DNA of 64,000 bases from contig CAZADA010000001.1 in assembly GCA_964483775.1 (NCBI GenBank), forward strand, positions 4,621 through 68,620, written 5' to 3'. The notes beneath the pieces were generated by a model. The model saw nothing but the letters and a program-made list of their open reading frames with translations, made no database searches and had not been told where the DNA came from. Numbering within the stretch: the stretch's first letter is position 1; each line of letters opens with the position of its first letter. Of the stretch, positions 1 to 9,282 are shown in pieces. The stretch is from CAZADA01 sp964483775 (GTDB lineage Bacteria > Pseudomonadota > Alphaproteobacteria > Caulobacterales > Maricaulaceae). A program made the position numbers and the translations under genes.

Positions 1-314
1 CCGAAGAGCAAGCCAAAGCCGCCGGCAAGGATGTGCGCGTGGGCAAATTCCCGTTCATGGGCAATGGCAAGGCCATCGCGTTGGGCGAACCAGAGGGCCT
101 TGTGAAGACGATCTTTGACAAGACCACCGGCGAACTCCTTGGCGCGCACATGATCGGGGCTGAGGTCACCGAGCTGATCCAGGGCTACGCCATCGCGCGG
201 GCCGGCGAGCTCACCGAGGCTGAGCTGATGCACACCGTCTTCCCACATCCAACGCTGTCGGAGATGATGCACGAGAGTGTGCTCGACGCGTATGATCGTG
301 TGGTTCACATCTAG
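1..314 (+). CDS. lpd: Dihydrolipoyl dehydrogenase, C-terminal part (truncated by window start)
   Basis: The frame is open from base 3 to a TAG at 312-314; the start lies outside the window. The about 104 visible residues are the end of the dimerisation domain of the FAD-dependent dihydrolipoyl dehydrogenase (E3). E3 reoxidises the lipoyl arms of the 2-oxoacid dehydrogenase complexes. The C-terminal HPTLSE segment carries the His and Glu of the family's acid-base pair, and the preceding GAHMIGAEVTELIQGYAIA stretch is highly typical. lipA lies about 3.5 kb downstream on the same strand, so cofactor synthesis and use are encoded close together. The symbol lpdA would be equally valid. Confidence 0.93.
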   Translation, partial: EEQAKAAGKDVRVGKFPFMGNGKAIALGEPEGLVKTIFDKTTGELLGAHMIGAEVTELIQGYAIARAGELTEAELMHTVFPHPTLSEMMHESVLDAYDRVVHI

Positions 315-335
315 TCTGAGGGGCGGGTCCTCGTC

Positions 336-623
336 ATGAACCGCGTTGTTTTCGCCGCCATCGCTATCGCCGTCATCGCCTTGGGTTATGTCGTCATCGA
401 TTCCGGTGCGCTCGTCGGCGTGTTGGCTTTGCCGCCGCTGATCTTGGTGATCCTCGCAGCAGCGCACCGGCGATGTGAGCACATGGGTCTGCCCGGCTGG
501 CTCAGCCTCACCTTGCTGATTCCCTTGTTCAACGTTGGCGCGTTGGCGGCGTTGTGCGCCGCGCCCGAAGGATCCGCGGCCGGTCCATGGCGCCGGCGTC
601 CGCGCCCGTTTTGGCGCCACTGA
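336..623 (+). CDS. Small membrane protein, DUF805-like
   Basis: A 95-residue protein with three likely hydrophobic segments (about residues 5-22, 26-42 and 53-74) and an Arg/Pro-rich tail. The HMGLPGWLSLTLLIPLFNVG stretch resembles the G-x-(S/P)-G-W-x(n)-IP-x(2)-N-x-G signature of DUF805-type inner-membrane proteins, though the protein is shorter than that family usually is. It starts 22 bases after lpd ends and has GAGG about 12 bases upstream of its ATG, so it may be cotranscribed with lpd. No function can be assigned. A spurious frame is possible, but the continuous hydrophobic pattern argues for a real gene. Confidence 0.5.
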   Translation: MNRVVFAAIAIAVIALGYVVIDSGALVGVLALPPLILVILAAAHRRCEHMGLPGWLSLTLLIPLFNVGALAALCAAPEGSAAGPWRRRPRPFWRH

Positions 624-729
624 CCACAGCGCGCCAGGCGCATCGTTAACTGGACGCTCCGTTCGGTGCTGCGCTAGCGTCCGGCAACGCAACGGGTAAC
701 GCGCCCAATGGCGCGAGAAGGGGTGAGTG

Positions 730-3192
730 ATGGGTCTTCAGATGATGAAGCTGTCGGCGGCGTGTGTGGCGGTGGCGGCTTGGGCTGTCAGCGCGGGCGC
801 TCAAACCATCCAACAAACTAAGATGGAATGGGAAGACAAGTTTCGCCAACTCGGCGCAGTCGAGCTGCCCACGCCCAATGTTTATCGCACTGCTTCAGGC
901 GCACCGGGCCCGCAATACTGGCAACAGCGCGCCGACTACAAAATCGACGTCCGCTTGGATGAAGACGCTAAGCGCATCTTTGGCGAACTGGAGCTCACTT
1001 ATACCAACAACAGCCCAGACCCACTGAGCTATATTTGGATCCAACTCGATCAAAACCGCTTCGCTAACAATTCGATTGCCCGCAATTCAGCCACTGTTGG
1101 TTCGCTCGCTTCGCGGCGGGCCAACCGCGCTGACGCCGACTCGATTTCCTATGGTCAACTCGAGGCCATGCAGGTTTACGAAGACATCGAGTATGGCTTC
1201 GAAATATCGAGTGTCGCCGGCGCCGACGGTTCGAGCCTGAGTTACACAATCGTCGACACAATGATGCGGGTTGATTTGCAACAGCCTTTGTTGTCGGGAG
1301 AGCAAACACGCATCGACATCGACTGGGAGCACAACATCATCGAAGAAGCGGTGATTGGCGGTCGCGGCGGTTACGAGCGCTTCGTTGATCCCGACACTGG
1401 CGCAGAAACCTTCCAGTACTTTCTTGCTCAATGGTATCCCCGAGCCACCGCCTATACCGATTACGGCGGGTGGCTCAACAAGTCATTCTTGGGGTCAGGC
1501 GAATTTACACTGGAGTTCGGCGACTACGAGGTTTCGATTACGGTCCCCGACGACCACATCGTCGCCGCCACCGGCGAACTGCAAAATCCCGCCGAAGCGC
1601 TCTCCGCCCGCCAACGCATGCGTCTTGAAGATGCAAGGGAATCGGACCGACCGATTTTCATCGTGACCCCCGATGAAGCCCGCGACAACGAAGCCGAAAA
1701 ATCGACGGTCATGCGCCGTTGGGACTTCAGTGCGGAGAATGTGCGCGACTTTGCCTGGGCGAGTTCGCGCAAATACATCTGGGACGCCATGGTCCACCGC
1801 CAAGAAGGCGGCGAGTATGACGAAGTTCTGGCCATGTCGTACTACCCCAGAGAGGGCGAGCCGCTTTGGTCGCGGTATTCGACCCATGCTGTTGCGCACA
1901 CCATGGAAGTGTATTCACAATTCGCGTTCCCGTATCCTTATCCTGTCGCGATATCTGTGAACACATGGGCGCGCGGCGGGATGGAATACCCGATGATCAC
2001 CTTCAATGGTTACCGCCCCACGCCATACCAAGACGACCCGGACAACCCCAATGATGACGGCGTCACCGCGACGTATTCCAAGGCGACGAAGTATAGCCTG
2101 ATCAGAGTTATTATTCATGAAATTGGCCACATCTACTTCCCCATGGTGGTCAATTCAGATGAACGGCAGTGGACATGGATGGACGAGGGGATCAACACCT
2201 TTCTCGATCAAGTCGCCAGCGCACGTTGGGATGACGACTACGACATGCGTGCTGGGGCGGACGCCATAAAGGCCTACATGCTCTCGAACAACCAAATGCC
2301 AATCATGACTCAATCCGATTCAATTGTGCAGTTCGGCCCGAATGCCTATACCAAGCCGGCCACAGCACTCATGGTGTTGCGCGAAACCGTCATGGGCCGG
2401 GATGTTTTTGACTTTGCATTCCGTGAATACGCCACACGTTGGAGGTTTAAGCGACCGACGCCCGCCGATTTCTTCCGCACCATGGAAGACGCGTCGGGCG
2501 TGGACTTGGATTGGTTTTGGCGCGGTTGGTTTTATTCCACCGACCACGTGGACATGGCGATCACCGACGTGCGCGCCTATCAGCTCTCGACCCAGGATCC
2601 GGACGTTGAGTTTCCACTCGAGCGTGCAAACGCTGAAGCGCGCCCGTCCCTCCAGGCGTTGTTCCAACAGCGTAATGACGCCAGCGATAATCCCATCGAG
2701 GCTCAGACCTATATTGAGCGCAATGCGGGTCTCGAAGACTTCTACAATGACAATGATGATTTCACGATCACGAATGCCGACCGCAATGCCTATCAGTCGT
2801 TTCGCAGCAACTTGACTCCAACGCAGCAAAGAACGTTGGACCGCGCCTTAGAGGCTGATCATTACTATTACTTCGTTGATTTCGATAATGTCGGCGGCTT
2901 GGTCATGCCATTGCCTGTTCAATTGAATTATGCCGACGGCGACTCGGAGTTGCAGATGTTATCAGCTGAGATCTGGCGCCGAGACTCCAAGAGGGTCACG
3001 CGCTTGTTCGTGACCGACCAACCTGTCGCCCAGTTTGTGCTCGATCCCTTGGATCAAATTGTCGACGTCGATCACGCCAACAATGCGTTGCCGCGCGAAA
3101 TCGCCCCGTCGCGTCTTGAGGTTTACCGCTCGGACTTCGCGCAGCGCGACCAGATGCGAGACGCGCTGGTGCGGCTGCGGCCAGCGCAGTAG
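730..3192 (+). CDS. Secreted M1-family zinc metallopeptidase
   Basis: An exported aminopeptidase-like enzyme of 820 residues. The zinc site HEIGH is at residues 463-467, followed exactly 18 residues later by the third ligand Glu486 in WMDEG. This is the HEXXH-X18-E arrangement of M1/gluzincin peptidases. A GGMEY motif at 416-420 stands where the family has GxMEN, so the Asn of the exopeptidase motif is not conserved. The N-terminus MMKLSAACVAVAAWAVSAGAQ reads as a signal peptide. AGAAGGGG at 716-723 lies six bases before the ATG at 730; a GTG at 727 is possible but too close to it. The adjacent DUF6702 gene follows after 9 bases and is probably cotranscribed. The substrate is unknown; periplasmic peptide degradation is likely. 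Confidence 0.88.
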   Translation: MGLQMMKLSAACVAVAAWAVSAGAQTIQQTKMEWEDKFRQLGAVELPTPNVYRTASGAPGPQYWQQRADYKIDVRLDEDAKRIFGELELTYTNNSPDPLSYIWIQLDQNRFANNSIARNSATVGSLASRRANRADADSISYGQLEAMQVYEDIEYGFEISSVAGADGSSLSYTIVDTMMRVDLQQPLLSGEQTRIDIDWEHNIIEEAVIGGRGGYERFVDPDTGAETFQYFLAQWYPRATAYTDYGGWLNKSFLGSGEFTLEFGDYEVSITVPDDHIVAATGELQNPAEALSARQRMRLEDARESDRPIFIVTPDEARDNEAEKSTVMRRWDFSAENVRDFAWASSRKYIWDAMVHRQEGGEYDEVLAMSYYPREGEPLWSRYSTHAVAHTMEVYSQFAFPYPYPVAISVNTWARGGMEYPMITFNGYRPTPYQDDPDNPNDDGVTATYSKATKYSLIRVIIHEIGHIYFPMVVNSDERQWTWMDEGINTFLDQVASARWDDDYDMRAGADAIKAYMLSNNQMPIMTQSDSIVQFGPNAYTKPATALMVLRETVMGRDVFDFAFREYATRWRFKRPTPADFFRTMEDASGVDLDWFWRGWFYSTDHVDMAITDVRAYQLSTQDPDVEFPLERANAEARPSLQALFQQRNDASDNPIEAQTYIERNAGLEDFYNDNDDFTITNADRNAYQSFRSNLTPTQQRTLDRALEADHYYYFVDFDNVGGLVMPLPVQLNYADGDSELQMLSAEIWRRDSKRVTRLFVTDQPVAQFVLDPLDQIVDVDHANNALPREIAPSRLEVYRSDFAQRDQMRDALVRLRPAQ

Positions 3193-3201
3193 GGACCCAA
3201 A

Positions 3202-3792
3202 ATGAAGACCGACGCACAGCTCGAGCGTCAAACAGGCGGCGGTGCGCGGCGAGCCCTTCTGGCCGCGCTTGCCCTCGCCGTGACGGCCGGCCCGGCCCAG
3301 GCGCACAGGCAACACCACGCGGTGGTGACCGTCGCATGGTCGCCAAGCGCGGCGCGGCTCGAGGTGGCCCACCAACTCCACGACCATGATCTGGAGGATG
3401 CGCTGGTTCACGCTGGCCACGCCGCCGACCTCACGCTGGAGAGCATCGACGCCCAAGCCCTGGCCGCACTCTATGTGGCGGATCGGTTCACCCTGACCAC
3501 CCCGGACGGCGCACCCATTCCGCTTGAGATTCTCGGTGTCGAGATCGAGGACGATACCGTTTGGGTCTATCAGGAAGCCGCACTGGCCGCGCCGCCGGAC
3601 GAGGTCTGCGTGATCAACGTGGTTTTGTTTGATCTGTTGGACGACCAGGTCAACACGGTGATCTTGGACGCAAACCGCGAAGCGTCCGGCCACGCCGGCT
3701 CGCTCACCTTTAAGGCTGAGGATGGCGCCGCGGTCCAGTGCCTCACCTTCGCCGATCGCCAGCCGCACGGCGCCTGGGGCTCGGACGGCTAA
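3202..3792 (+). CDS. DUF6702 family exported protein
   Basis: A 196-residue protein with a hydrophobic export segment at about 16-34, ending AQA-HRQHHAV. The mature part starts with a His-rich stretch and has the layout I know from DUF6702: an E/D-rich HDHDLEDAL region, a long beta-rich middle (RFTLTTPDGAPIPLEILGVE) and an N-V-x-L-F-D-L-L-D-D-Q-x-N segment before the last strand. It starts 9 bases after the M1 peptidase stops. Genes of this family often sit beside an M1 peptidase, so a helper role for it in the periplasm is a fair inference. No catalytic motif is visible. Confidence 0.7.
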   Translation: MKTDAQLERQTGGGARRALLAALALAVTAGPAQAHRQHHAVVTVAWSPSAARLEVAHQLHDHDLEDALVHAGHAADLTLESIDAQALAALYVADRFTLTTPDGAPIPLEILGVEIEDDTVWVYQEAALAAPPDEVCVINVVLFDLLDDQVNTVILDANREASGHAGSLTFKAEDGAAVQCLTFADRQPHGAWGSDG

Positions 3793-3841
3793 CAGCGGCC
3801 CATGCGTTGATTAAGGCTGCACAACGCGCCATCTTCCGATC

Positions 3842-4822
3842 ATGGTTACGCTCATCGACACCCGCGCCACCGGCAAGCCCGACAACCCAGCGCGACCGCG
3901 CCATCCGGAAAAGCAAAACAATCCGGACACGCCCGTCTTGCGCAAGCCCGATTGGATCCGCGTCAAAGCGCCCGTCACCCAGGGCTACGCCGACACCCGC
4001 AAAATCGTCCGCGAGAACAATCTCGTCACCGTTTGCGAAGAAGCCGGGTGTCCCAACATTGGCGAGTGCTGGGAGAAAAAGCACGCCACGTTCATGATCC
4101 TGGGCGAGATCTGCACCCGGGCGTGTGCGTTCTGCAATGTGGCCACCGGCTTGCCCGGCCCCGTGGACGCCGAAGAGCCGGCGAACCTGGCGCGCGCCAC
4201 GGCCCAGATGGGCCTTGAGCACGTGGTGATCACGTCAGTCGATCGGGATGATCTCGAAGACGGCGGCGCCCAACACTTTGTGGACGTCATTGCAGCCGTG
4301 CGTGGACAAGCGCCGTCGACCACAATCGAGATTCTGACGCCAGACTTTTTGCGCAAAGAGGCACGGCATATCGACGCGGTGATTGATGCGCGTCCCGACG
4401 TCTTCAACCACAACCTGGAGACGGTGCCGCGGCTGTATCCATCCATCAGGCCAGGGGCGCGCTACTACCATTCGCTACGACTGCTTGAGCGCGTCAAAGA
4501 GCGCGATCCGCAACAATTCACCAAGTCTGGCATTATGGTTGGTCTTGGGGAGAGCAAAGAAGAAGTTGGGCAGGTCATGGATGATATGCGTTCAGCCGGC
4601 ATCGACTTTCTGACCATAGGGCAATACTTGCAGCCCACACGCAAGCACGCCGCCGTCGACCGCTTCGTCACGCCGGCCGAGTTCAAAGCCTACGAAACCA
4701 TCGCCCGCGCCAAGGGATTTTTGATGGTGTCGGCCAGCCCTCTGACACGCTCGTCCTACCATGCCGGCGAGGACTTTCAGCGCTTGCGAGCCGCGCGTCA
4801 GGCGCAAACCAGTGCGCGATGA
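3842..4822 (+). CDS. lipA: Lipoyl synthase
   Basis: A radical-SAM enzyme that inserts two sulfur atoms into the octanoyl chain bound to lipoyl domains. At 326 residues it has the normal length. Both iron-sulfur clusters are recognisable: the auxiliary-cluster cysteines in TVCEEAGCPNIGECW, and the radical-SAM CxxxCxxC in CTRACAFCN. The family end RSSYHAGEDF is present, with the RSSYH segment that ligates the auxiliary cluster. The stop overlaps the start of the next gene by 4 bases (ATGA), indicating translational coupling. No strong ribosome-binding site precedes the ATG. With lpd upstream this is a lipoate-cofactor locus interrupted by the M1/DUF6702 pair. Confidence 0.96.
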   Translation: MVTLIDTRATGKPDNPARPRHPEKQNNPDTPVLRKPDWIRVKAPVTQGYADTRKIVRENNLVTVCEEAGCPNIGECWEKKHATFMILGEICTRACAFCNVATGLPGPVDAEEPANLARATAQMGLEHVVITSVDRDDLEDGGAQHFVDVIAAVRGQAPSTTIEILTPDFLRKEARHIDAVIDARPDVFNHNLETVPRLYPSIRPGARYYHSLRLLERVKERDPQQFTKSGIMVGLGESKEEVGQVMDDMRSAGIDFLTIGQYLQPTRKHAAVDRFVTPAEFKAYETIARAKGFLMVSASPLTRSSYHAGEDFQRLRAARQAQTSAR

Positions 4823-5265
4823 GCCGCCAGGCCGGCGACTGTCAACCCATTGTTTGGCGGCTCAAGCTCAACGCCTCGCCACAGGCGGTTTTCGATTGTC
4901 TCGCAACAGATGAGGGACGCGAACGCTTCTGGGTTGATGAAAGCCGCACCCAATCCGAGGGCGTCAATCTCTGGTTCGCCGCCATGAACATCCGCACCGT
5001 GATGACGATCCTCGAGGCGCGCCCCCCCGAACGTCTGGTGGTGCGCTATTTCGGCGCTGACACCGCATTCACGCTGACGCCGCGTGAGCCGGGGGGATGC
5101 GATCTGGAGTTGCGTGTCGACAGTCCGCCAGCCCACGATTGGCATGAGATTCACGCCGGTTGGGTATCAGCGCTGTTGGCGCTGAAGGCCGCGGTGGACT
5201 TCGACGTCGACCTGCGCAACCACGACCCCGCCCGCACATGGTCACAGCGTTACTGTGACAACTAG
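4819..5265 (+). CDS. SRPBCC (AHSA1-like) domain protein
   Basis: A 148-residue single-domain protein with the START/Bet v1-like pattern: IVWRLKLNASPQAVFDCLAT at the N-terminus, a central beta sheet, and a long C-terminal helix beginning near HEIHAGWVSALLALKAAVDF. Such domains bind hydrophobic ligands or act as co-chaperone-like modules; the ligand is not predictable here. It overlaps lipA by 4 bases and precedes a Coq10/RatA-type START protein, so two ligand-binding START proteins stand in tandem. There is no signal peptide, so it is cytoplasmic. Confidence 0.75.
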   Translation: MSRQAGDCQPIVWRLKLNASPQAVFDCLATDEGRERFWVDESRTQSEGVNLWFAAMNIRTVMTILEARPPERLVVRYFGADTAFTLTPREPGGCDLELRVDSPPAHDWHEIHAGWVSALLALKAAVDFDVDLRNHDPARTWSQRYCDN

Positions 5266-5287
5266 GTAACGAGTAGAGGGGCTAGAA

Positions 5288-5770
5288 ATGGCCATTCACC
5301 AAGAGCGCCGCCGCGTTCCCCATGGCTGTCAGGACATCTTCACGTTGGTGTCGGACGTGCGCGACTATCCCAACTTCATCAAGTGGATCAGGGCGATGCG
5401 GGTGTTCGATGAGAACGTCGTCAATGGGGTAGGCACGCTGAACGCCGAAGCCATTGTCGGCTACAAGTTCGTGCGCGAACGTTTTGCCACGACCGTGCGC
5501 CTAAATGAACCGGAAGGGGAGATCGACGTGTCCTTTCTCTCCGGTCCATTCTCCAAGCTGGAAAATCGCTGGCGTCTCCAACCCCTCCCCGATGGTGCGA
5601 CCGAGGTGGAGTTCTTCATTGAATTTGAGTTCCGCAACCGCATCTTGCAGGCGCTGTTCGACGCCAATTTTGATCGCGCCAGCAACAAGCTCATGGCCGC
5701 CTTCGAAGCCCGCGCCGCCGAGCGCTTTCCCACCGTTGAAGGCGCTGAACTGGGAACATCCCAGATCTAA
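5288..5770 (+). CDS. Coq10/RatA family START-like protein
   Basis: A 160-residue protein with the family N-terminal pattern, in which VPHGCQDIFTLVSDVRDYPNF corresponds to the usual Y-S-A-E-Q-M-F-x-L-V-x-D-V-x-x-Y-P-x-F. It also has the C-terminal DANFDRASNKLMAAFEARA helix. Coq10 homologues bind ubiquinone and support respiration; RatA of Escherichia coli binds ribosomes. Alphaproteobacterial members next to lipA are usually read as the Coq10-type ubiquinone-binding protein, which fits the respiratory context better than a toxin. An AGAGGGG ribosome-binding site lies about 6 bases before the ATG. It converges on cinA, with stop regions overlapping by 4 bases. Confidence 0.85.
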   Translation: MAIHQERRRVPHGCQDIFTLVSDVRDYPNFIKWIRAMRVFDENVVNGVGTLNAEAIVGYKFVRERFATTVRLNEPEGEIDVSFLSGPFSKLENRWRLQPLPDGATEVEFFIEFEFRNRILQALFDANFDRASNKLMAAFEARAAERFPTVEGAELGTSQI

Positions 5771-6279
5771 GCAGCGCCCGAGCGCGCCCTCACCGCATCA
5801 AGCAAGACGTCCAGCGCAAACCGAACACTCGCCATCCGCACGCCATGGCGGTCAAGGGTGTCGAATTGGCGCATCAGCGCCACGGGCGCCTCAGCTTGCC
5901 GCTGAAACACTCCAAAGCACACCAAGCCGACAGGTTTGCCCGGTCCACCGCCGTCAGGCCCGGCCACGCCCGTGATGGAAATCGCCAAATCCGCCAGCGA
6001 ATGCGCCAGCGCCCCCTCAGCCATCGCTGCGGCGACCTCTTGGCTCACAGCGCCATGGGCGACGATGAGAGGTTCGGGCACGTCCAATTGCGTGGTCTTG
6101 GACGCGTTGGAATAGGTGACCCAACCACGCTCGAACACCGCCGAGGAGCCCGCGACGGCCGTGATCGCTCCGGCCAACAGCCCGCCCGTGCAACTCTCGG
6201 CCGTGGCGACACGCATCCCAACCGCTTGCCCCTGCTTAACGAGCTCGCTCGCAGCGCTCAGCACATCGGCTGGGATCAT
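5767..6279 (-). CDS. CinA-family nicotinamide-nucleotide amidohydrolase
   Basis: A stand-alone C-terminal CinA domain (PncC type) of 170 residues. The family begins with the A-x-S-C-T-G-G-L-L motif, present here as VATAESCTGGLLAGAITAV; the serine is the nucleophile. ISITGVAGPDGG and KPVGLVCFG are the other conserved blocks. The enzyme deamidates NMN to nicotinate mononucleotide in the pyridine-nucleotide cycle. The N-terminal MoCF-like half of full-length CinA is absent, as is normal for the short form. ATG at 6279 is preferred; a GTG at 6282 adds one codon. It follows gltA after 6 bases on the same strand and may be cotranscribed. Confidence 0.88.
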   Translation of the reverse strand: MIPADVLSAASELVKQGQAVGMRVATAESCTGGLLAGAITAVAGSSAVFERGWVTYSNASKTTQLDVPEPLIVAHGAVSQEVAAAMAEGALAHSLADLAISITGVAGPDGGGPGKPVGLVCFGVFQRQAEAPVALMRQFDTLDRHGVRMASVRFALDVLLDAVRARSGAA

Positions 6280-6285
6280 CACAAG

Positions 6286-7593
6286 CTACCGATTGGCGAG
6301 CGAGACATAATCGCGCCGCGCAGCGCCGGTGTAGATTTGTCGTGGTCGACCGATCTTCTGGTTTGGATCCTCAATCATTTCGGTCCACTGGGCGATCCAC
6401 CCAACGGTACGGGCCAGCGCGAACAGCACCGTGAACATGTCTGTGGGGAACCCCAGGGCGCGCAGGGTAATGCCCGAGTAAAAGTCGATGTTGGGATAAA
6501 GTTTCTTCTCAACAAAATAATCATCCTGGAGTGCAATTTTCTCCAGCTCGATTGCGACCTTGAGTAGGGGGTCGTTGTGCAGGCCCAATTCGTCAAGAAC
6601 TTCGTGCGCCGTCTTTTGCATCACTTTGGCGCGCGGATCATAGTTCTTGTACACACGGTGGCCAAAGCCCATGAGCCGGAACGGGTCGTTCTTATCTTTC
6701 GCCCGTTCGATGAACTCGGGGATGCGATCCACCGAGCCGATCTCAGCCAGCATGTTGAGCGCCGCCTCATTCGCGCCGCCGTGCGCAGGTCCCCACAAAC
6801 ACGCGATCCCCGCCGCGATGCAGGCGAACGGATTGGCCCCGGACGAACCGGCAAGGCGCACCGTAGACGTCGAGGCGTTTTGCTCATGGTCCGCGTGGAG
6901 GGTGAAGATCCGGTCCATAGCCCGCGTCAAAATCGGATTGGTGACATAATCTTCGGCAGGAACCGCAAAGCACATCCGAAGAAAGTTTTCTGAATACGCC
7001 AGATCATTACGTGGGTACACGAAGGGTTGGCCAGCCGAGTATTTGAACGCCCGCGCCGCGATGGTCGGCATTTTGGCGATCATCCTGTGGCTCGCCACCA
7101 TCCTTTGATGCGGGTCATTGATGTCGGTGCTGTCATGGTAGAACGCCGACAGCGCCCCAACCGCGCCGACCATGATCGCCATCGGGTGGGCGTCCCGACG
7201 GAAGCCCTCAAAGAACCGGTCAAACTGCGCATGCAGCATGGTGTGGTAGGTGATGGCGGTGTCAAAAGTCTCCAACTGGCTCGCAGTTGGCAACTCACCA
7301 TGGAGTAGCAAGTAACAAACCTCAATGAAGCTGGACTGCTCAGCTAGCTGATCAATGGGATAGCCGCGGTATAACAACTCGCCAGCGTCGCCATCGATAA
7401 ACGTGATCTGAGATTCACAGCTGGACGTCGACGTGAAGCCAGGGTCATAGGTGAAAACATCGCCCTGTTTGTTCAGCGTCCGAATATCAACAACGTCATT
7501 ACCGAGAGTGCCGGACAGGACCGGTAGTTTGAATTCTTTGCCGTTGGGAAGCCAAACTGTGGCGTCTCCACTGTTTTTGCTGTTACTTTCCAT
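6286..7593 (-). CDS. gltA: Citrate synthase (type II, hexameric form)
   Basis: A 435-residue citrate synthase, which condenses oxaloacetate and acetyl-CoA. The catalytic residues stand in their usual contexts: His in LHADHEQNAST, His in MGFGHRVYKNYDPR, and Asp in YPNIDFYSG. The N-terminal beta domain (about residues 1-60, with DPGFTSTSSCES and DGDAGELLYRGYPI) marks the NADH-sensitive gram-negative type. A GAGAGG ribosome-binding site precedes the ATG at 7593. The order gltX-gltA-cinA on the minus strand suggests a short transcription unit. Confidence 0.97.
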   Translation of the reverse strand: MESNSKNSGDATVWLPNGKEFKLPVLSGTLGNDVVDIRTLNKQGDVFTYDPGFTSTSSCESQITFIDGDAGELLYRGYPIDQLAEQSSFIEVCYLLLHGELPTASQLETFDTAITYHTMLHAQFDRFFEGFRRDAHPMAIMVGAVGALSAFYHDSTDINDPHQRMVASHRMIAKMPTIAARAFKYSAGQPFVYPRNDLAYSENFLRMCFAVPAEDYVTNPILTRAMDRIFTLHADHEQNASTSTVRLAGSSGANPFACIAAGIACLWGPAHGGANEAALNMLAEIGSVDRIPEFIERAKDKNDPFRLMGFGHRVYKNYDPRAKVMQKTAHEVLDELGLHNDPLLKVAIELEKIALQDDYFVEKKLYPNIDFYSGITLRALGFPTDMFTVLFALARTVGWIAQWTEMIEDPNQKIGRPRQIYTGAARRDYVSLANR

Positions 7594-7644
7594 TGCCCAC
7601 GTCCTCTCTTCACAGACTCTGCACCGTTGGAGCGATGCGCATTG

Positions 7645-9144
7645 TCACGATGCGGTGGCGCGCGAAACCGCGTCGTCAAGGCGAGCGAGGCTTTCCTCGC
7701 GCCCGAAAATCGTTAGCACTTGGGCAAGGTCCGGGGACGGCGCGCCCGCGGTCAGCGCCGCGCGCAGGGGAGCGCCCACTTTTCCAAACCCAACACCCAA
7801 CATATCGGCCACTGACTGCAACGCAGCGCTCAACGCCGCTTCGGACCAGTCGGGCGCGTCCGCCAAAACCGACCGCGCCTTCGCGACGCGTTCCAGCGCG
7901 GCGTCGTCCAACGTCTTGGCAGCCTTCCCCGACATCACCAAAGGACGTTCGCTCAACACGAATCCGGCCATGTCCGCCATGTCGACAACCGTTTTGGCGC
8001 GATCCTTCAACACAGGCGCGGCGCGGTTTAGGCGTTCGCTCACGCCGGCGTCCCAATCCCCGCGACCGTCCTCGGCCAGGCGCGCCAACAACAGGGCGCT
8101 CGCCCGCTCCGCGGTCAACGCTTTCATGTGATGGGCGTTGATGCTGGCCAGCTTGTCAAAGTCAAACCGAGCGGCGGCCTTGTTCAGTCGCGTCACGTCG
8201 AAGGTCTCTTGCGCCTCAGCGTCGGTGAACACTTCCTGATCGCCATACGAAAAGCCTAGGCGCAACAGATAGTTCCGCAACCCCTCAGGCAGATAGCCCA
8301 TGTCACGATAGGCGTCCACGCCAAGGGCGCCATGCCGCTTGGAGAGCTTTTTTCCATCCGGCCCGTGGATCAGCGGCACGTGGGCGAACACGGGAGGCGC
8401 CCAGCCCAGCGCCTTATAGATCAAGCTCTGCCGAGCCGCATTCGCCAGATGGTCATCGCCCCGGATCACGTGGGTGACGCCCATGTCATGGTCATCCGCC
8501 ACCACCGCCAGGTTATACGTCGGCGACCCGTCCGAGCGCAGCAAAATCAGATCGTCCAAGCCCTCATTGGCGAAAACCACGTCGCCTTGGACAGCGTCGC
8601 CGATCACGGTCTTGCCAGAGAGCGGTCCCTTCAGCCGAACCACAAAGGGCGCATCGTCTGATGGAGGCGCCACGTCGCCGCTGCGAAACGGTGACCGATA
8701 CGCCTGCGACAACGCCGCGCCAAGGGCGTGCAGATGCTCGGCCTCGGCTTGGGACATCCCATGACTCAACGGCGCCTTGATGGCCGCGCGTACGTGCTCG
8801 GCCAAGCTGCGACGTTGCTCCAGCGCCTCAGCAGGCACATAGCAACGGTAGGCGTCACCGGAGGCCAACAGCTGTGCGACGACCTCTTGGTGGCGCTCAG
8901 CCCGCGCATGTTGAGAGATCGGGTCGCCGTCCCAGTCCAGCCCGAGCCAGGTCAGCCCGTCCAAAATAGCCGCCTCGGCTTCTGGGGTTGAGCGTTCACG
9001 ATCGGTGTCTTCTATACGCAGGACAAAGCGACCGCCGCGCCCGCGCGCGAACAACCAGTTGAACAGCGCCGTGCGCGCGCCCCCAATGTGGAGAAACCCG
9101 GTCGGAGACGGGGCAAAACGCGTTGTGGGTGTCGATTGCGACAT
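7645..9144 (-). CDS. gltX: Glutamyl-tRNA synthetase
   Basis: A class I aminoacyl-tRNA synthetase of 499 residues that charges tRNA-Glu. The HIGH signature is FLHIGGARTALFNW near the N-terminus, and the KMSKS loop is KKLSKRHGALGVDAY. The C-terminal anticodon-binding helices are present (KAAARFDFDKLASINAHHM onward). The start at 9144 (MSQSTPTTRFAPSP) is chosen because family proteins begin a few residues before the RFAPSPTG block. ATGs at 9153 and 9207 would add 3 or 21 unconserved residues, and none has a clear ribosome-binding site. It is transcribed divergently from comEC. Confidence 0.95.
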   Translation of the reverse strand: MSQSTPTTRFAPSPTGFLHIGGARTALFNWLFARGRGGRFVLRIEDTDRERSTPEAEAAILDGLTWLGLDWDGDPISQHARAERHQEVVAQLLASGDAYRCYVPAEALEQRRSLAEHVRAAIKAPLSHGMSQAEAEHLHALGAALSQAYRSPFRSGDVAPPSDDAPFVVRLKGPLSGKTVIGDAVQGDVVFANEGLDDLILLRSDGSPTYNLAVVADDHDMGVTHVIRGDDHLANAARQSLIYKALGWAPPVFAHVPLIHGPDGKKLSKRHGALGVDAYRDMGYLPEGLRNYLLRLGFSYGDQEVFTDAEAQETFDVTRLNKAAARFDFDKLASINAHHMKALTAERASALLLARLAEDGRGDWDAGVSERLNRAAPVLKDRAKTVVDMADMAGFVLSERPLVMSGKAAKTLDDAALERVAKARSVLADAPDWSEAALSAALQSVADMLGVGFGKVGAPLRAALTAGAPSPDLAQVLTIFGREESLARLDDAVSRATAS

Positions 9145-9282
9145 GAAGACCATGGGACTGCGGCCGAAAAGTCGACCAAGATGAACGGCTGATAGCATGC
9201 GCGTCACAAATTCGCCTAGTGCGCGTCAGGCAAAAGCCGCTTATGCGGCGCCGACGGTGCTGCGACTGCGAGGAGGAGGGGG

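Noticed and set aside
1495..1899. Minus-strand open frames within the M1 peptidase and similar mirror frames elsewhere
   Set aside because: High-GC genes give long antisense frames; they lack domains and ribosome-binding sites and lie opposite clear genes.
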